From: Megaustenia siamemsis
Taxonomy: Eukaryota; Mollusca; Gastropoda; Stylommatophora; Ariophantidae
Direction: 5' to 3'
Length of the DNA: 64,000 nt
Assembly (NCBI GenBank): GCA_032433765.1
Contig: JAVIAB010000159.1
Coordinates: 57,171,542 to 57,235,541, forward strand
Shown here: piece after piece, positions 1 to 11,550 of the stretch
Numbering within the stretch: position 1 is the stretch's first letter
Layout of the letters: every line of letters begins with the position of its first letter
Made by a program: the position numbers and the translations under genes
The notes under the pieces: generated by a model
Database searches by the model: none
The model's input: the letters and a program-made list of their open reading frames with translations, nothing else
What the model was told of the DNA's origin: nothing

Positions 1-410
1 TCGGATTCTGTTACCAACATCATCTATCTAATTTGGCAATGGTAAATAATGTACTTTTAAGTTCTGTAAGCATAAGTATCCATTCTTTACAAGGTATACA
101 ATTAGAGATATCGCAAATTGATTTAATCGTATTCTCAGGCCTGCATATCCATGATTTATGTCTCCTTAACGTATTGTCCTTGTTTTAGTTCACATCTTAT
201 AAAGTGGATGTTCCTTATCAGAACATACCTCTGAGCAATTTCTATTTCTACCGCTACCACACGAATCTCCTCATTATAATTGAATCATTCAGACACATTC
301 AAGGCATAGTTTGCGGTATTCAGCCAGGCTTTTGATTACGCAAGAACCACCATAATGTAGAGAAAAAAAACAAGACGGCGTGTAAAGTTCAAAGTCAGTC
401 TAATAGCAAT
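1..410. other. unrecognised sequence
   Basis: AT-rich DNA with no long open frame, repeat or splice pattern that I recognise. Confidence 0.4.
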
Positions 411-704
411 GATTCTCCCCTGGAGCTTGTCAGATGTCTGTGGTATTCTGCATGGTGGTGATTATCCCTTGGAGCTTGTCAGATGTCTGTGGTATTCTGC
501 ATGGTGGTGATTCTCCCCTGGAGCTTGTCAGATGTCTGTGGTATTCTGCATGGTGGTGATTCTCCCCTGGAGCTTGTCAGATGTCTGTGGTATTCTGCAT
601 GGTGGTGATTCTCCCATGGAGCTTGTCAGATGTCTGTGGTATTCTGCATGGTGGTGATTCTCCCATGGAGCTTGTCAAATGTCTGTGGTATTCTCCATGG
701 TGGT
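411..704. repeat. 49-bp tandem repeat, 6 copies
   Basis: Six direct copies of a 49-bp unit start at 411, 460, 509, 558, 607 and 656. Each reads GATTCTCCCCTGGAGCTTGT followed by CAGATGTCTGTGG and ends CATGGTGGT. Copies differ by only a few substitutions, so the array is young. No coding meaning is apparent. Confidence 0.95.
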
Positions 705-1440
705 GATTCTGTAGGCATTGATCTGTGAGTGATATGTGTGGATTTTTAAACTGGAAGGAGGTAACAGTGAATTCAGTCGTCTCTTATCCATGACAAGATT
801 CTTTATATTGTCTGCTGAGACCGGTGTCCCCATGGTCAGGGGTAGTGTTGCTGGGTCTCTGAAGCACTGTATAAATGCAATCAGTTGCAATGTAGAAAGC
901 AGCATCTAAAGTCAAGTGCTCACATATCCATGATATAATGTCCAAGATCCGAACCCATGCATTCATGTTTTCCGGAGTAGATTGTTCTATGTAGCACGGT
1001 AGCAAGGCCTTTCCCTTTCTCTCATCATATGCATGCCATATACGGTCAGTAGTTGGGAACCACTTGGTATCGATCGGTACCGTTTATTATTTTATATAAA
1101 CGCCATAATTTAAGTTATTCTTCAGCTCAACCGCTGATGAAACTCTCTTCACTTTGCTACATTTGAACTGTCAGCACGTCCATTGAATAGCCTCGTCTTT
1201 TCACTAACCACTGCCATTTTACTTGCAATATCTCAGTCTGAGATGTGCTTTTCTTACTTGTGTTCTATCAAACTTTAACAACTTCATTTTTTTTCAATAC
1301 ATCCTTTGTTGGCCACCTGTTGCTAAACAGAGGGTTGTGAACCTCACTTGTGTCTGGTACGTGGTGAGCTGGATTCCATGCGTCTGCTAATGATATACTC
1401 TTCCTTCTTGTCATACCAACATGTATTCACTTTATTTTTC
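705..1440. other. unrecognised sequence
   Basis: No supported gene. Two short minus-strand open frames overlap here without family motifs. Nothing else is recognisable. Confidence 0.4.
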
Positions 1441-2130
1441 AAGACGCTAGTCTAACTCTGTCTGAACGGTAAGAAAACACAAGTAATGAACATATAGGCT
1501 ATATTAGGGAAAGACGCTAATCTAACTCTGTCTGAACCTTAAGAAAACACAAGTAATGAACATAAAAGCTATGTTAGGGAAAGATGCTAGTCTAACTCTG
1601 TCTGAACGGTAAGAAAACACAAGTAATGAACATATAGGCTATATTAGGGAAAGATGCTAGTCTAACTCTGTCTGAACGGTAAGAAAACACAAGTAATGAA
1701 CATAGAAGCTATGTTAGGTAAAGACGCTAGTCTAACTCTGTCTGGACGGTAAGAAAATACAAGTAATGAACATAGAAGCTATGTTAGGTAAAGACGCTAG
1801 TCTAACTCTGTCTGAACGGTAAGAAAACACAAGTAATGAACATAGAAGCTATGTTAGGTAAAGACGCTAGTCTAACTCTGTCTGGACGGTAAGAAAATAC
1901 AAGTAATGATCATGGAAGCTATGTTAGGTAAAGACGATAGTCTAACTCTGTCTGGACGGTAAGAAAATACAAGTAATGAACATAAAAGCTATGTTAGGTA
2001 AAGACGATAGTCTAACTCTGTCTGGACGGTAAGAAAACACAAGTAATGAACATATAAGCTATGTTAGGTAAAGACGATAGTCTAACTCTGTCTGAACGCA
2101 AGAAAACACAAGTAATGATCATATCAAGGA
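1441..2130. repeat. 70-bp tandem repeat, 10 copies, RT-derived
   Basis: Units start every 70 bp (1441, 1511, 1581 and so on to 2071) and contain CTAACTCTGTCTGAACGG and AAGAAAACACAAGTAATGA. The last unit passes without a break into reverse-transcriptase-like sequence. There the same bases encode a peptide of the type SLTLSERKKTQVM, which matches the RT segment GLSLNSKKTEVM of LINE copies elsewhere in the window. The array is therefore an amplified piece of a LINE RT region. Because 70 is not a multiple of three, it cannot code as an array. Confidence 0.9.
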
Positions 2131-2790
2131 AACAATCATCACTGCCATGCACTATAGAAATAAGCGGGACAAATCTAAAGCAAGCGGAGAGTGTCACATA
2201 CAGAATAATAATGCAGCAGAATAATAACATCAGACGAAAGAATGCTCCACAGAAATGAAAAAGCAGAATAGCTCGGGCAAAAATAGTATTTTAGAAAATG
2301 AAAGACGCATTGTGCAACAAGTTCACGTCAATAGAAATGAGGTATCGGTGCTATATAAAGCCAATTCTGACATAATGAAGTGTATTATAGACACAGCAGA
2401 CAAACATATGAAAAGAAACCTATAAGCCAAATAGATGGGATCTCTCAGAAGAATTGTGTGATCTTCCTGTGCAGCTAAATAGACAAAAGAAGAAACTCTC
2501 AAAGACACCAACACAAAAAAGGAGCTCCTATTAACCATCAGAAAAAAACAGTCGATATTTTTTTTGTTTCGGGTACATCATGAGAAGAGAGAAACGTTGA
2601 AATACTTGGTTATAACTTGCAAATTAGAGGGAAAGAGAGAAATCGCGAATGACAAAAAGAGGAGACACTGAATAGCTTGGTGTCATGGCACGGAGATAAT
2701 TAACAGAATTGATGCGGTGCACTGTTGATGGAAATCTGTGGAAGGACATGATCGCCTACGACAACCGGTGTGGCGCATGATGATGAGTCT
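2060..2790 (+). mobile_element. decayed LINE 3' part (group C)
   Basis: Broken plus-strand frames carry RT thumb-region motifs in family order: ERKKTQVM, then CTIEISGTNLKQ, then ALCNKFTSIEMR and YIKPILT. The terminal region follows (IMRREKR, SLVSWHG, CGALLMEICGRT-like). It ends near 2780 in the family's 3' end, a CGGTGTGGCGCATGATGATG-type sequence. Many stops and frameshifts show it is dead. I cannot assign the LINE clade by eye. Confidence 0.75.
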
Positions 2791-3339
2791 GACATGATAA
2801 ACCTACCTAGTACAGATCCCATGTACAAAGTCCTTTATTTTCTTTATCATTTGTTTCCCAGAAAGTCGTCACATTAGTGTAGAGTTAATCAAGTATACAT
2901 TCCTATAGGTGAGAGATGATAAAACTCAAATTTAATGTTTACATAAAGTTTACAATGAAAATGTTTCTTCTTTCCAGTCTCTGGTTTCTCAAGCTCACAG
3001 AGAAACTTTGATCCCTCGCCACTAACAATCATTATTCTCTGTTTTTTCAGATTTTCTTTTAGAGAAATGGAAACAAACGTTGCTACCTGTCCTTTGTTTG
3101 AATTGTTATTTCTTTCCATCTGCTATTTATGTCCACTGTGTCCAATCACCTTTAACTAAATATTGATTATAGCTGGACCAGACGACCGAGAGGTAAAGCT
3201 CTATCTCTTGAGTTTGCAATTCGGTGGTCATTCGCTGGAATTTGTTGTCTCAATCTGTCATTTGTAACATCAATAAAGGAGCTTCATTCACAAGTGTCCG
3301 GACACGAGTTCAACAAAGCTAAGAGATACAGAGATGTGA
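2791..3339. other. unrecognised sequence
   Basis: AT-rich. A 76-residue minus-strand open frame at 2889-3119 has no recognisable motif. The stretch around 3180-3230 has a faint tRNA-like look but no clear A and B boxes. Confidence 0.35.
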
Positions 3340-3898
3340 GATGACAAATTAATAAACAAAAGAATAGGTATGGCAAAAAGTAATTTAAATGCCATGAAAA
3401 ATATACTAACAACAAAACAAATATCAGTAGGGTTGAAACTATGAACGGCAAAATGGTACATCTTCTCAATATTCCTGTATAGTGCAGAAACATCGACATT
3501 AGACAAGAAAACATAACATAAAAATGAAGCCTTTGAAATGTGGATTTATAGAAGAATAGGTAGAATTGGATGGATAGAAAAGAAAACGAACGATGAAGTT
3601 TTAAAACAACTGAAAATAAACAGAGAACTACTAAATACAACTAAGACAAGACACATGAATTATTTGGGGCATATTAAAAGACACAACAGCCTACTAAAAG
3701 TAATATTGGACGGGAAAATACAAGGTAAAAGAGGCAGAGGCAGACCAAGACTAACATGGACGAGTGACATCAAAAGATGGACAAGTCAATCTATGACAGC
3801 CTGCACCGTCAAAGCAAGAAATAAAGTAGAATGGCGATCCATGGTAGCTAACTTTCGTTGGGGAGAAGGCACTCGATGATGATGATGATGAGATGACA
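3340..3898 (+). mobile_element. LINE 3' end (group A)
   Basis: The plus-strand translation gives the LINE C-terminal region: AKWYIFSIFLYSAET, then FEMWIYRRIGRIGW, LLNTTKTRHMNYLGH and GKRGRGRPRLTW. It ends at EGTR and a (GAT)n tail at about 3880-3895. The frame from 3538 to 3879 is intact; further upstream it has stops. Group A is the commonest LINE here (also about 24.1, 36.4, 39.6, 59.9 and 60.6-62.6 kb). It is a 5'-truncated copy lacking the catalytic RT core. Its last 100 bp or so also form the outer end of the palindrome arm that follows. Confidence 0.85.
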
Positions 3899-4914
3899 AA
3901 CGTGTCAGAAATACTATATATATGGTCCACCTTTCCTCTTTCCAAAATTAACCTCAGAAAGAAAGATCCTAATCACAAAAAAAATGGCAAGCTTCAGAAA
4001 CCATGGACATAACACATCGAGATTAGACATCTTTCGTTAAAGAAGAGCCGATCAAATAGAAATAAACAAAGCCTGGAAGATCTTCTTAGTGAGTATATAA
4101 CTATAGTTCTAGAACAGAGGTTGAAGATAATTAGTCATCGGATGAGCTCACACGAATATGAATCAGAAGTGATCAAGAGTCCAACCCCTCGTGGGAACTA
4201 TGGAAATAGTCTCCTCAAGTGAGACATTATATTACTGGCATGGGAAACCATGTCCCTTAAAGGGTCGTGCTGAAGTAAACAATAGTGGGCAAAAAGTAAT
4301 GAATATAGCAGGTTATTGAAAATCAGCTTTCTTAAAGATGCCTTTCTGAAAGCAAATATAATGAGCTGAAAGTAATGGATATAGCAGATTAAGTTAACCA
4401 GGTCCCCTAATGGTAGCGTACTGAAGTCAAAAATAGTGGGCTGAAAGTAATGGATGTCGCAGATTAATGTAAACCAGGTCCCATAATGGTAGCGTGCTGA
4501 AGTAAAAAAAAAAATAGTGGCCTGAAAGTAGTGGAAATAGTAGATTAGTGTAAAGAATACCCTCTTTTAAGTGCCGTACTGAAGTCCAAAATAGTGGATT
4601 AAAAGTAATGGATATCACTTTGAATTCTCAATATACCAATGTAAAACTACTGAACCTGGCGTTGGTAGTGAAATCTCAATATGCTGGAGAAATAAAACAA
4701 TGATGGCAAGAATCAGCGAATCATTAAAAAAAACATGTACTGGCAACCAATAGCAGCCATAAGAATTAGCAATCAAACAGTGCAGTTCCAATATATAAAA
4801 CGAGTCAGACAAGACTGTTTTGAGACAAAAATATATAAGTCATAAAGAGAAAAACGTATGCGTCACAACATATAGATAAATGAATGAGTCACATCACATA
4901 GATAAACGGATGAG

Positions 4915-4957
<43 letters not shown>

Positions 4958-4970
4958 TGAGTCACATAGA
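3797..4970. repeat. left arm of 1.2-kb imperfect palindrome
   Basis: This stretch reappears reverse-complemented at about 5580-8552. Landmarks include TAGTCATCGGATGAGCTCAC near 4131, matched by GTGAGCTCATCCGATGACTA near 8200. The 65-codon open frame at 4615-4812 (minus) is repeated residue for residue at 5919-6116 (plus). Arms differ by scattered substitutions and small indels, so the palindrome is real and not fresh. No gene function is seen in the arm. Confidence 0.9.
4918..4954. repeat. (TA)n microsatellite
   Basis: Pure TA run at the inner end of the left palindrome arm. Confidence 0.95.
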
Positions 4971-5072
4971 TAAACATGTGAGTCACAAATAGATACATAG
5001 AAGAGTCAAAAACAGATACATGGATGATTCACAATTAGATTCACGCAGGAGTAACATATAGATACATGGATT

Positions 5073-5500
5073 CATCATCATATGTTGTACTGGCTGGAGT
5101 TGGCGTTAATGTCCTTCCACAATCTTCTATCCACAGTGCATCGTATCAGTTCTGTTGTTGACTGTTTTCCATGCCATGACACAAAGCTATCCAGTATTTT
5201 CTCTCTTTGTCGTCCGCGATCTCTCTTTCTTTTTATGTTGACAGTTGTAACCAATAATTCCAACTTTCCTCTTTTCATGATGCGCCCAAAAAATATTGAA
5301 TGCTTCTTTCTGATGTTTTTTTTAAGAGCTCTCTTTTTGTGTTGGCCTCTTTGAGAACTTTCTCATTAGTCTCTTTAGCTGTCCAGGGAACTTTCAACAT
5401 TCTTCAGAGAAATCCCATCTTTGTGGCCTCTAAGCGTCTTTTCATTTGTTTGTCTATTGTCCATGGTTCGCTTCCATAGGTCAGATATTTTTCATTTTCT
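5073..5500 (-). mobile_element. LINE 3' end (group C) in palindrome loop
   Basis: Reading the minus strand, the order is GSEPWTIDKQMKR, ATKMGFLRRMLKVPWTAKE, IMKRGKLELLVTT, RGRQREKILDSFVSWHGKQS and TVDRRLWKDI, ending near 5075 in a (GAT)n-like tail. This is the family order for the C-terminal part of the LINE polyprotein. The RT piece that should precede it (LFCNKSMSKEM) lies directly beyond 5500 on the opposite strand, as in twin-priming inversions. Confidence 0.75.
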
Positions 5501-5549
5501 GAAATGCTATTTTGCAACAAATCTATGTCAAAAGAAATGATAAAGAGAG

Positions 5550-5609
5550 TTTATATATATGTATATATATATATATATATATGACTCATCCGTTTATCTA
5601 TGTGACTCA

Positions 5610-5648
<39 letters not shown>

Positions 5649-5673
5649 CTCATCCGTTTATCTATGTGACTCA

Positions 5674-5704
<31 letters not shown>

Positions 5705-5731
5705 GACTCATCCGTTTATCTATGTGACTCA

Positions 5732-5762
<31 letters not shown>

Positions 5763-5820
5763 GACTCATCCGTTTATCTATGTGACTCACTCATATATAT
5801 ATATATATATATACGACTCA
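5550..5820. repeat. tandem (TA)n plus GACTCATCCG units
   Basis: Alternating TA runs and a spacer reading GACTCATCCGTTTATCTATG then TGACTCACTC, repeated about five times. A single inverted copy is in the left arm near 4880-4970, so the array has expanded on the right side only. Confidence 0.9.
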
Positions 5821-6251
5821 TCCGTTTATATATGTGATGTGACTCATCCATTTATCTATATGTTGTGACGCATACGTTTTTCTCTTTATGACTTATATAT
5901 TTTTGTCTCAAAACAGTCTTGTCTGACTCGTTTTATATATTGGAACTGCACTGTTTGATTGCTAATTCTTATGGCTGCTATTGGTTGCCAGTACATGTTT
6001 TTTTTAATGATTCGCTGATTCTTGCCATCATTGTTTTATTTCTCCAGCATATTGAGATTTCACTACCAACGCCAGGTTCAGTAGTTTTACATTGGTATAT
6101 TGAGAATTCAAAGTGATATCCATTACTTTTAATCCACTATTTTGGACTTCAGTACGGCACCTTAAGTGGGTATTCTTTACACTAATCTACTATTTCCACT
6201 ACTTTCAGGCCACTATTTTTTTTTTTACTTCAGCACGCTACCATTATGGGA

Positions 6252-7859
6252 ACAAATAATAATACATAAATATTATTATATGGGGAACTTCCGAGGCGAT
6301 AATAGGGAATAATAGAACAAATAAGTATGTGTTAGCACTCGGAAAAATTAACAGACAAACAACAACAGAAAAAAACGAAGAACAATATATGGTCCGAAGT
6401 GGGATCGAACCCGTACTCACTGGCACCGCGCCTTGCCACGAGAGGCCGAACGCTTGGCACACTGCCAATCAGCCAACTAAAAAATTGGCTATTGTAGTAG
6501 TGTCTTCCACGAAAGGCGCTCTCAATGACTATAGCATAGGGTAACGATCCCAGACCGGAAATAAATTGTATATTTGTACTTTCCTATTAATGCAAGTATC
6601 TCCCAGTAGGGCTGAATACTTGTGTTGTAGACAAACATTTATAGGACGAAACAGCACGAATAGTAGTTTCCAGTGGTTATATACTGGTAACAAATAATAA
6701 TACATAAATATTATTATATGGGGAACTTCCGAGGCGATAATAGGGAATAATAGAACAAATAAATAATAAATAGTGCCTTTCGTGGAAGACACTACTACAA
6801 TAGCCAATTTTTTAGTTGGCTGAGTGGCAGTGTGCCAAGCGTTCGGCCTCTCGTGGCAAGGCGCGGTGCCAGTGAGTACGGGTTCGATCCCACTTCGGAC
6901 CATATATTGTTCTTCGTTTTTTTCTGTTGTTGTTTGTCTGTTAATTTTTCCGAGTGCTAACACATACTTATTTGTTCTATTATTCCCTATTATCGCCTCG
7001 GAAGTTCCCCATATAATAATATTTATGTATTATTATTTGTTACCAGTATATAACCACTGGAAACTACTATTCGTGCTGTTTCGTCCTATAAATGTTTGTC
7101 TACAACACAAGTATTCAGCCCTACTGGGAGATACTTGCATTAATAGGAAAGTACAAATATACAATTTATTTCCGGTCTGGGATCGTTACCCTATGCTATA
7201 GTCATTGAGAGCGCCTTTCGTGGAAGACACTACTACAATAGCCAATTTTTTAGTTGGCTGAGTGGCAGTGTGCCAAGCGTTCGGCCTCTCGTGGCAAGGC
7301 GCGGTGCCAGTGAGTACGGGTTCGATCCCACTTCGGACCATATATTGTTCTTCGTTTTTTTCTGTTGTTGTTTGTCTGTTAATTTTTCCGAGTGCTAACA
7401 CATACTTATTTGTTCTATTATTCCCTATTATCGCCTCGGAAGTTCCCCATATAATAATATTTATGTATTATTATTTGTTACCAGTATATAACCACTGGAA
7501 ACTACTATTCGTGCTGTTTCGTCCTATAAATGTTTGTCTACAACACAAGTATTCAGCCCTACTGGGAGATACTTGCATTAATAGGAAAGTACAAATATAC
7601 AATTTATTTCCGGTCTGGGATCGTTACCCTATGCTATAGTCATTGAGAGCGCCTTTCGTGGAAGACACTACTACAATAGCCAATTTTTTAGTTGGCTGAG
7701 TGGCAGTGTGCCAAGCGTTCGGCCTCTCGTGGCAAGGCGCGGTGCCAGTGAGTACGGGTTCGATCCCACTTCGGACCATATATTGTTCTTCGTTTTTTTC
7801 TGTTGTTGTTTGTCTGTTAATTTTTCCGAGTGCTAACACATACTTATTTGTTCTATTAT
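6252..7859. mobile_element. multimeric tRNA-SINE insertion
   Basis: A 438-bp unit is present about 1.2 times on the minus strand (6252 to about 6770) and then about 2.5 times on the plus strand in direct tandem (steps 6824, 7262, 7700). The strand switch is at about 6770. The 13-bp sequence TACCATTATGGGA flanks the whole block (6239-6251 and 7860-7872), whereas the intact left palindrome arm has it once. The block therefore entered, or was copied in, as one event. Each unit carries a tRNA-like pol III promoter. Open frames across it are meaningless repeats. Confidence 0.85.
6810..6900 (+). other. tRNA-like SINE head (class II tRNA type)
   Basis: A-box-like TGGCTGAGTGGC at 6817-6828 and a perfect B box GGTTCGATCCC at 6881-6891. 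The wide spacing and extra hairpin resemble a leucine or serine tRNA. The same head recurs at +438 and +876 and inverted near 6400-6480. No clean acceptor stem is seen, so it is a SINE promoter and not a tRNA gene. Confidence 0.75.
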
Positions 7860-8552
7860 TACCATTATGGGACCTGGTTTACATTAATCTGCGACATCCA
7901 TTACTTTCAGCCCACTATTTTTGACTTCAGTACGCTACCATTAGGGGACCTGGTTAACTTAATCTGCTATATCCATTACTTTCAGCTCATTATATTTGCT
8001 TTCAGAAAGGCATCTTTAAGAAAGCTGATTTTCAATAACCTGCTATATTCATTACTTTTTGCCCACTATTGTTTACTTCAGCACGACCCTTTAAGGGACA
8101 TGGTTTCCCATGCCAGTAATATAATGTCTCACTTGAGGAGACTATTTCCATAGTTCCCACGAGGGGTTGGACTCTTGATCACTTCTGATTCATATTCGTG
8201 TGAGCTCATCCGATGACTAATTATCTTCAACCTCTGTTCTAGAACTATAGTTATATACTCACTAAGAAGATCTTCCAGGCTTTGTTTATTTCTATTTGAT
8301 CGGCTCTTCTTGAACGAAAGATGTCTAATCTCGATGTGTTATGTCCATGGTTTCTGAAGCTTGCCATTTGTTTTGTGATTAGGATCGTTCTTTCTGAGGT
8401 TAATTTTGGAAAGAGGAAAGGTGGACCATATATATAGTATTTCTGACACGTTTGTCATCATCATCATCATCGAGTGCCTTCTCCGCAACTAAAGTTAGCT
8501 ACCATGGATCGCCATTTTACTTTGTTTCTTGCTTTGACGGTGCAGGCTGTCA

Positions 8553-8987
8553 TTAAAATTAAAGTAAACAGAAGAGAAACAGGAAATAGATAGGTTAGGT
8601 CAAATAATATGTAGGAAAAGAAGCAGTTATTGGTGGAGTAAGATACGAGTATAGAGAGTAAGTAAAGAGAGAAGGGAAAAAGGCAGTGGCGAACATAAGA
8701 ATGTCCGATTATGTTGGGACGTATAAAGGTAATCAAGATAATGCCGGAATGCTAACCCGGAAGGGGCAGATTACATAAAAGATGGTAGTAGCGAAATACT
8801 AGTCAGAAATGGATAGGCTACATAGAAATAAGCAGGCAAGAAGCAAATGAGTATATTGTGGGAAGGCCTGTGAGGGAATAGATTTGACAGAACAGGAAAA
8901 TTATGTCAAGTGTTAGTATAAAAAGAGTAGAGTGGCGTAGTGCCGGGAGTGCAGTCCTGAAGAGATAGACTACACAGATGATCTATT
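8553..8987. other. unrecognised host sequence of the hAT insertion
   Basis: Purine-rich DNA without a coding frame I recognise. It continues beyond the hAT element at 11783-11990, so it is one older segment split by the transposon. Confidence 0.45.
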
Positions 8988-9196
8988 GTATAGACCAGTG
9001 GTGGCCAACTTGAGGTTGCCCGAGGGCCGGATTAAAGCCAAGGCCAAGACTCGCGGGCCACACTTAAGAATATCGTCAAAAATGACAGTAGGGACCTATG
9101 CGATATAGTAATATATAAATAATGCTTGCACTTTGACTACATATTTGATTTGTAACAAATCCATTAATTATTCATTTTAAAATTACCTTTAATGTC

Positions 9197-10996
9197 TCAG
9201 TGCGACGATTGTGACTTGTCACAGCTTTCCACCAGAGATTTGAAGTCCACTTCCATTTTTGACGTGGCGATTCGGAGAGTATGGGACAATGTCGAATCGG
9301 TCATTCTGTTCCTGGTCTTAGATTTAATTAACTTCATGGAAGAGAATGTTGTCTCGCAGAGATATGTGCTGCCGAATATAGAGCACATCTTTAGTGCCCA
9401 TTTTCTCAGACACGGGTAACGTTCATTTGGTAGCAATTTCCAGAAGTCAGCTCCTAATGCCTTTACAGTACTGAGGAAGGGGTCACACTGAAGGTCACAC
9501 AACTCTAGTTGAAGATCTGATGGCTGGCACTCCACTGTGCACTTAATTGGGTTATTAAAAAGTTCCGTTTGCGGACGAAACATTTCAAAATCTTGAAATC
9601 GTCGATCAAATTCACAAATCAAATGTTCAATGTCAGCTGCGTACTTACTGAAGTTTGCACTTCTATCTCTGACAACAACTGCTTACAACTTGAAAAATGG
9701 AACAGATCATTTTTTTGCAAAGAAAGTCTAAATAAATTCAGCTTCTTTTTAAAACCATCAACATATCCCATCAATTGAAAAATGGTTTGCTTTTCCCCTT
9801 GTAGCTGCAAATTCAATATGTTCAAATGTTGTGTGATGTCTGTGAGATATGCCAGATTATGAAGGAAATTAATGTCTTTGAGTGCATGTTGAAGATCAAT
9901 GGAGCATGGTAAGTTCTCTCGCAGGAAGTCATAAATGTCATTCTTCAGTTCAAAAAAATATTATTAAACATTTCCCTCGACTAAGCCATCTTACTTCTGT
10001 ATAAAGCAGGAGATCACCGTAGCTAGAATCTACTTCCTCTAAAAATGATAAAAACTTCCTGTGATTTAAAGACTGGTTTCCTCCTCTTATCAAATTTGTT
10101 ATTTTCACAACAGTAGCCATGGTGTCTTTTAGATTTATGGACTTTGCACAAAGGGCCTCTTGATGAATTATGCAATGCAATGTAGGTACGTTAATTTTGT
10201 TTTGCTTTAGAAGTCCAACAAAACCAGTATTTGAACCAATAAAAGCTTTGCAACCATCAGTACACACTGCAGACAACTTTCCAAAACCACCTACTTCATC
10301 TACGGCACTATGAACTGCAGAAAATATGTCTGTCCCTCTACAAGTGTCATGCAAAGAGCAAACTTTCAACAATTCTTCAATAACAGTAAAATCCTCCTGG
10401 ATAACTTTAACAAAAATAAGAAGCTGGCAAGTGTCAGTGATGTCAGTACTTTCATCAATCGCGAGCGAAAAATATGAGCAGTTTTCAATACAAGATTTTA
10501 AACTTTGAGACAGTTGCAGACTGATGTCTTCTGTTCTTCTGGCTACAGTTTGTTTTGAAAGAGGCACAGATTCAAATTCTTTGGCTATTTTTTCTTGACC
10601 GAATGCCTTTGCCATTTGAATCACACATTTCTTCACAAAATTTCCGTCAGTAAAGGGTTTTTTAGATTTTGCAAGCTCATAGGTAACTGTATATGATGCA
10701 ATGATCGATGACTCTTTAATTTTATTGCCCTTTGTATACATACTTTGCTGTTGATTCAACTTTGTCTTCAGCTGTTCAACCAAAAGCTTCCTAGCTTCAA
10801 TGCTATGTTTCTCATACATGTTTTGATGATGTGTGGCATAGTGCCGTTTTAAATTATATTCCTTCAAAACGGCTAACACTTGAACGCAAATTAAGCACTG
10901 AGGTTTACTATCCTTATTGAAGATGAACAAATAATCTAATTCCCATTCAGGTTTAAATATGCGATTTTCACAATCAACTTTTCTACGTTTTAACAT
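9197..10996 (-). pseudogene. broken hAT transposase (GTF2IRD2/SCAND3-like)
   Basis: The enzyme would cut and rejoin the element's own ends. The first frame (10996-9950, 348 residues) starts at an ATG. It carries a BED-type zinc finger (CLIC then HYATHH, about residues 36-60), the AIDESTDITD acidic motif (first catalytic D region) and VCTDGCKAFIGSNTGF (second D region). A one-base shift at an A7 run near 9950 ends it. The middle part continues in another frame to about 9620, where a second shift returns to the first frame. The end holds the hAT dimerisation region with YLCETTFSSM and RNRMTDSTL, stopping at 9197. Order and length fit the family, but two frameshifts make it inactive. On its minus-strand orientation it follows the element's right end as the 5' side. 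Confidence 0.9.
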
Positions 10997-11427
10997 GATT
11001 TAATACAAAATCTCACATCAAAGTTAAAAGTCACAGAATGTTGGTCCACTATCGAAAATAAGTCCAGATTTGACAGTTATACACAGACTTGTGTTTGACA
11101 ATGAAATCAAAAGATTATGACCAAATAAACACGTTGCAGTCATTTTATGGACAAGACAAGACGATGGGATCAAAGGGAATGAAGGCGAACAGTGAAACAT
11201 TTTGAATGTAACTTCAAAGACAGAATTAGAGCTACGAAGTCCCCTCACCCCTGTCCCTCCCAACCTCATTAACCCCTTACCGCGAAATGAAAGAGCCACC
11301 ACAAGTCCAGACGACAAATGTTGAGCCAAAGATCTGACGCTATCACCGCACTGACAATAAAGCAACTTTGCGGTACCAACTCGAAGCAAAGACTTTGAAT
11401 ATTGTCGGCACCATTAGTTGTGTTACT

Positions 11428-11432
<5 letters not shown>

Positions 11433-11464
<32 letters not shown>

Positions 11465-11493
11465 TGTGCGTGTGCGTGCGCGTGCGCGTGCGT

Positions 11494-11526
<33 letters not shown>

Positions 11527-11550
11527 GGTGTGTGGGTGTGTGTGTGTGTT
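11433..11550. repeat. (GT)n with CG interruptions
   Basis: Alternating purine-pyrimidine microsatellite of GT and GC steps inside the hAT element. Open frames of CV repeats here are not genes. Confidence 0.95.

Larger units (their letters stand above)
5580..8552. repeat. right arm of palindrome, interrupted
   Basis: Inverted match to 3797-4970, split by the SINE insertion at 6252-7859. It resumes at 7861 and ends at 8552. The outermost about 90 bp (8462-8552) are an inverted copy of the group A LINE 3' end with its (ATC)n tail, cut off at 8552 where the left side continues into the LINE body. Confidence 0.88.

Noticed and set aside
3180..3260. tRNA-derived SINE head
   Set aside because: Only a vague resemblance; no B box.
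6810..6900. Functional leucine or serine tRNA gene
   Set aside because: A and B boxes are present but there is no convincing acceptor stem, and it recurs as a SINE head.
6252..7859. Hammerhead ribozyme (retrozyme or Penelope-like) in the 438-bp tandem unit
   Set aside because: GGACGAAAC is present on the minus strand, but I could not find the CTGANGA core upstream in the right place.
6244..7924. Repeated 71-144 residue open frames on both strands
   Set aside because: They are identical translations of the SINE multimer and its inversion.
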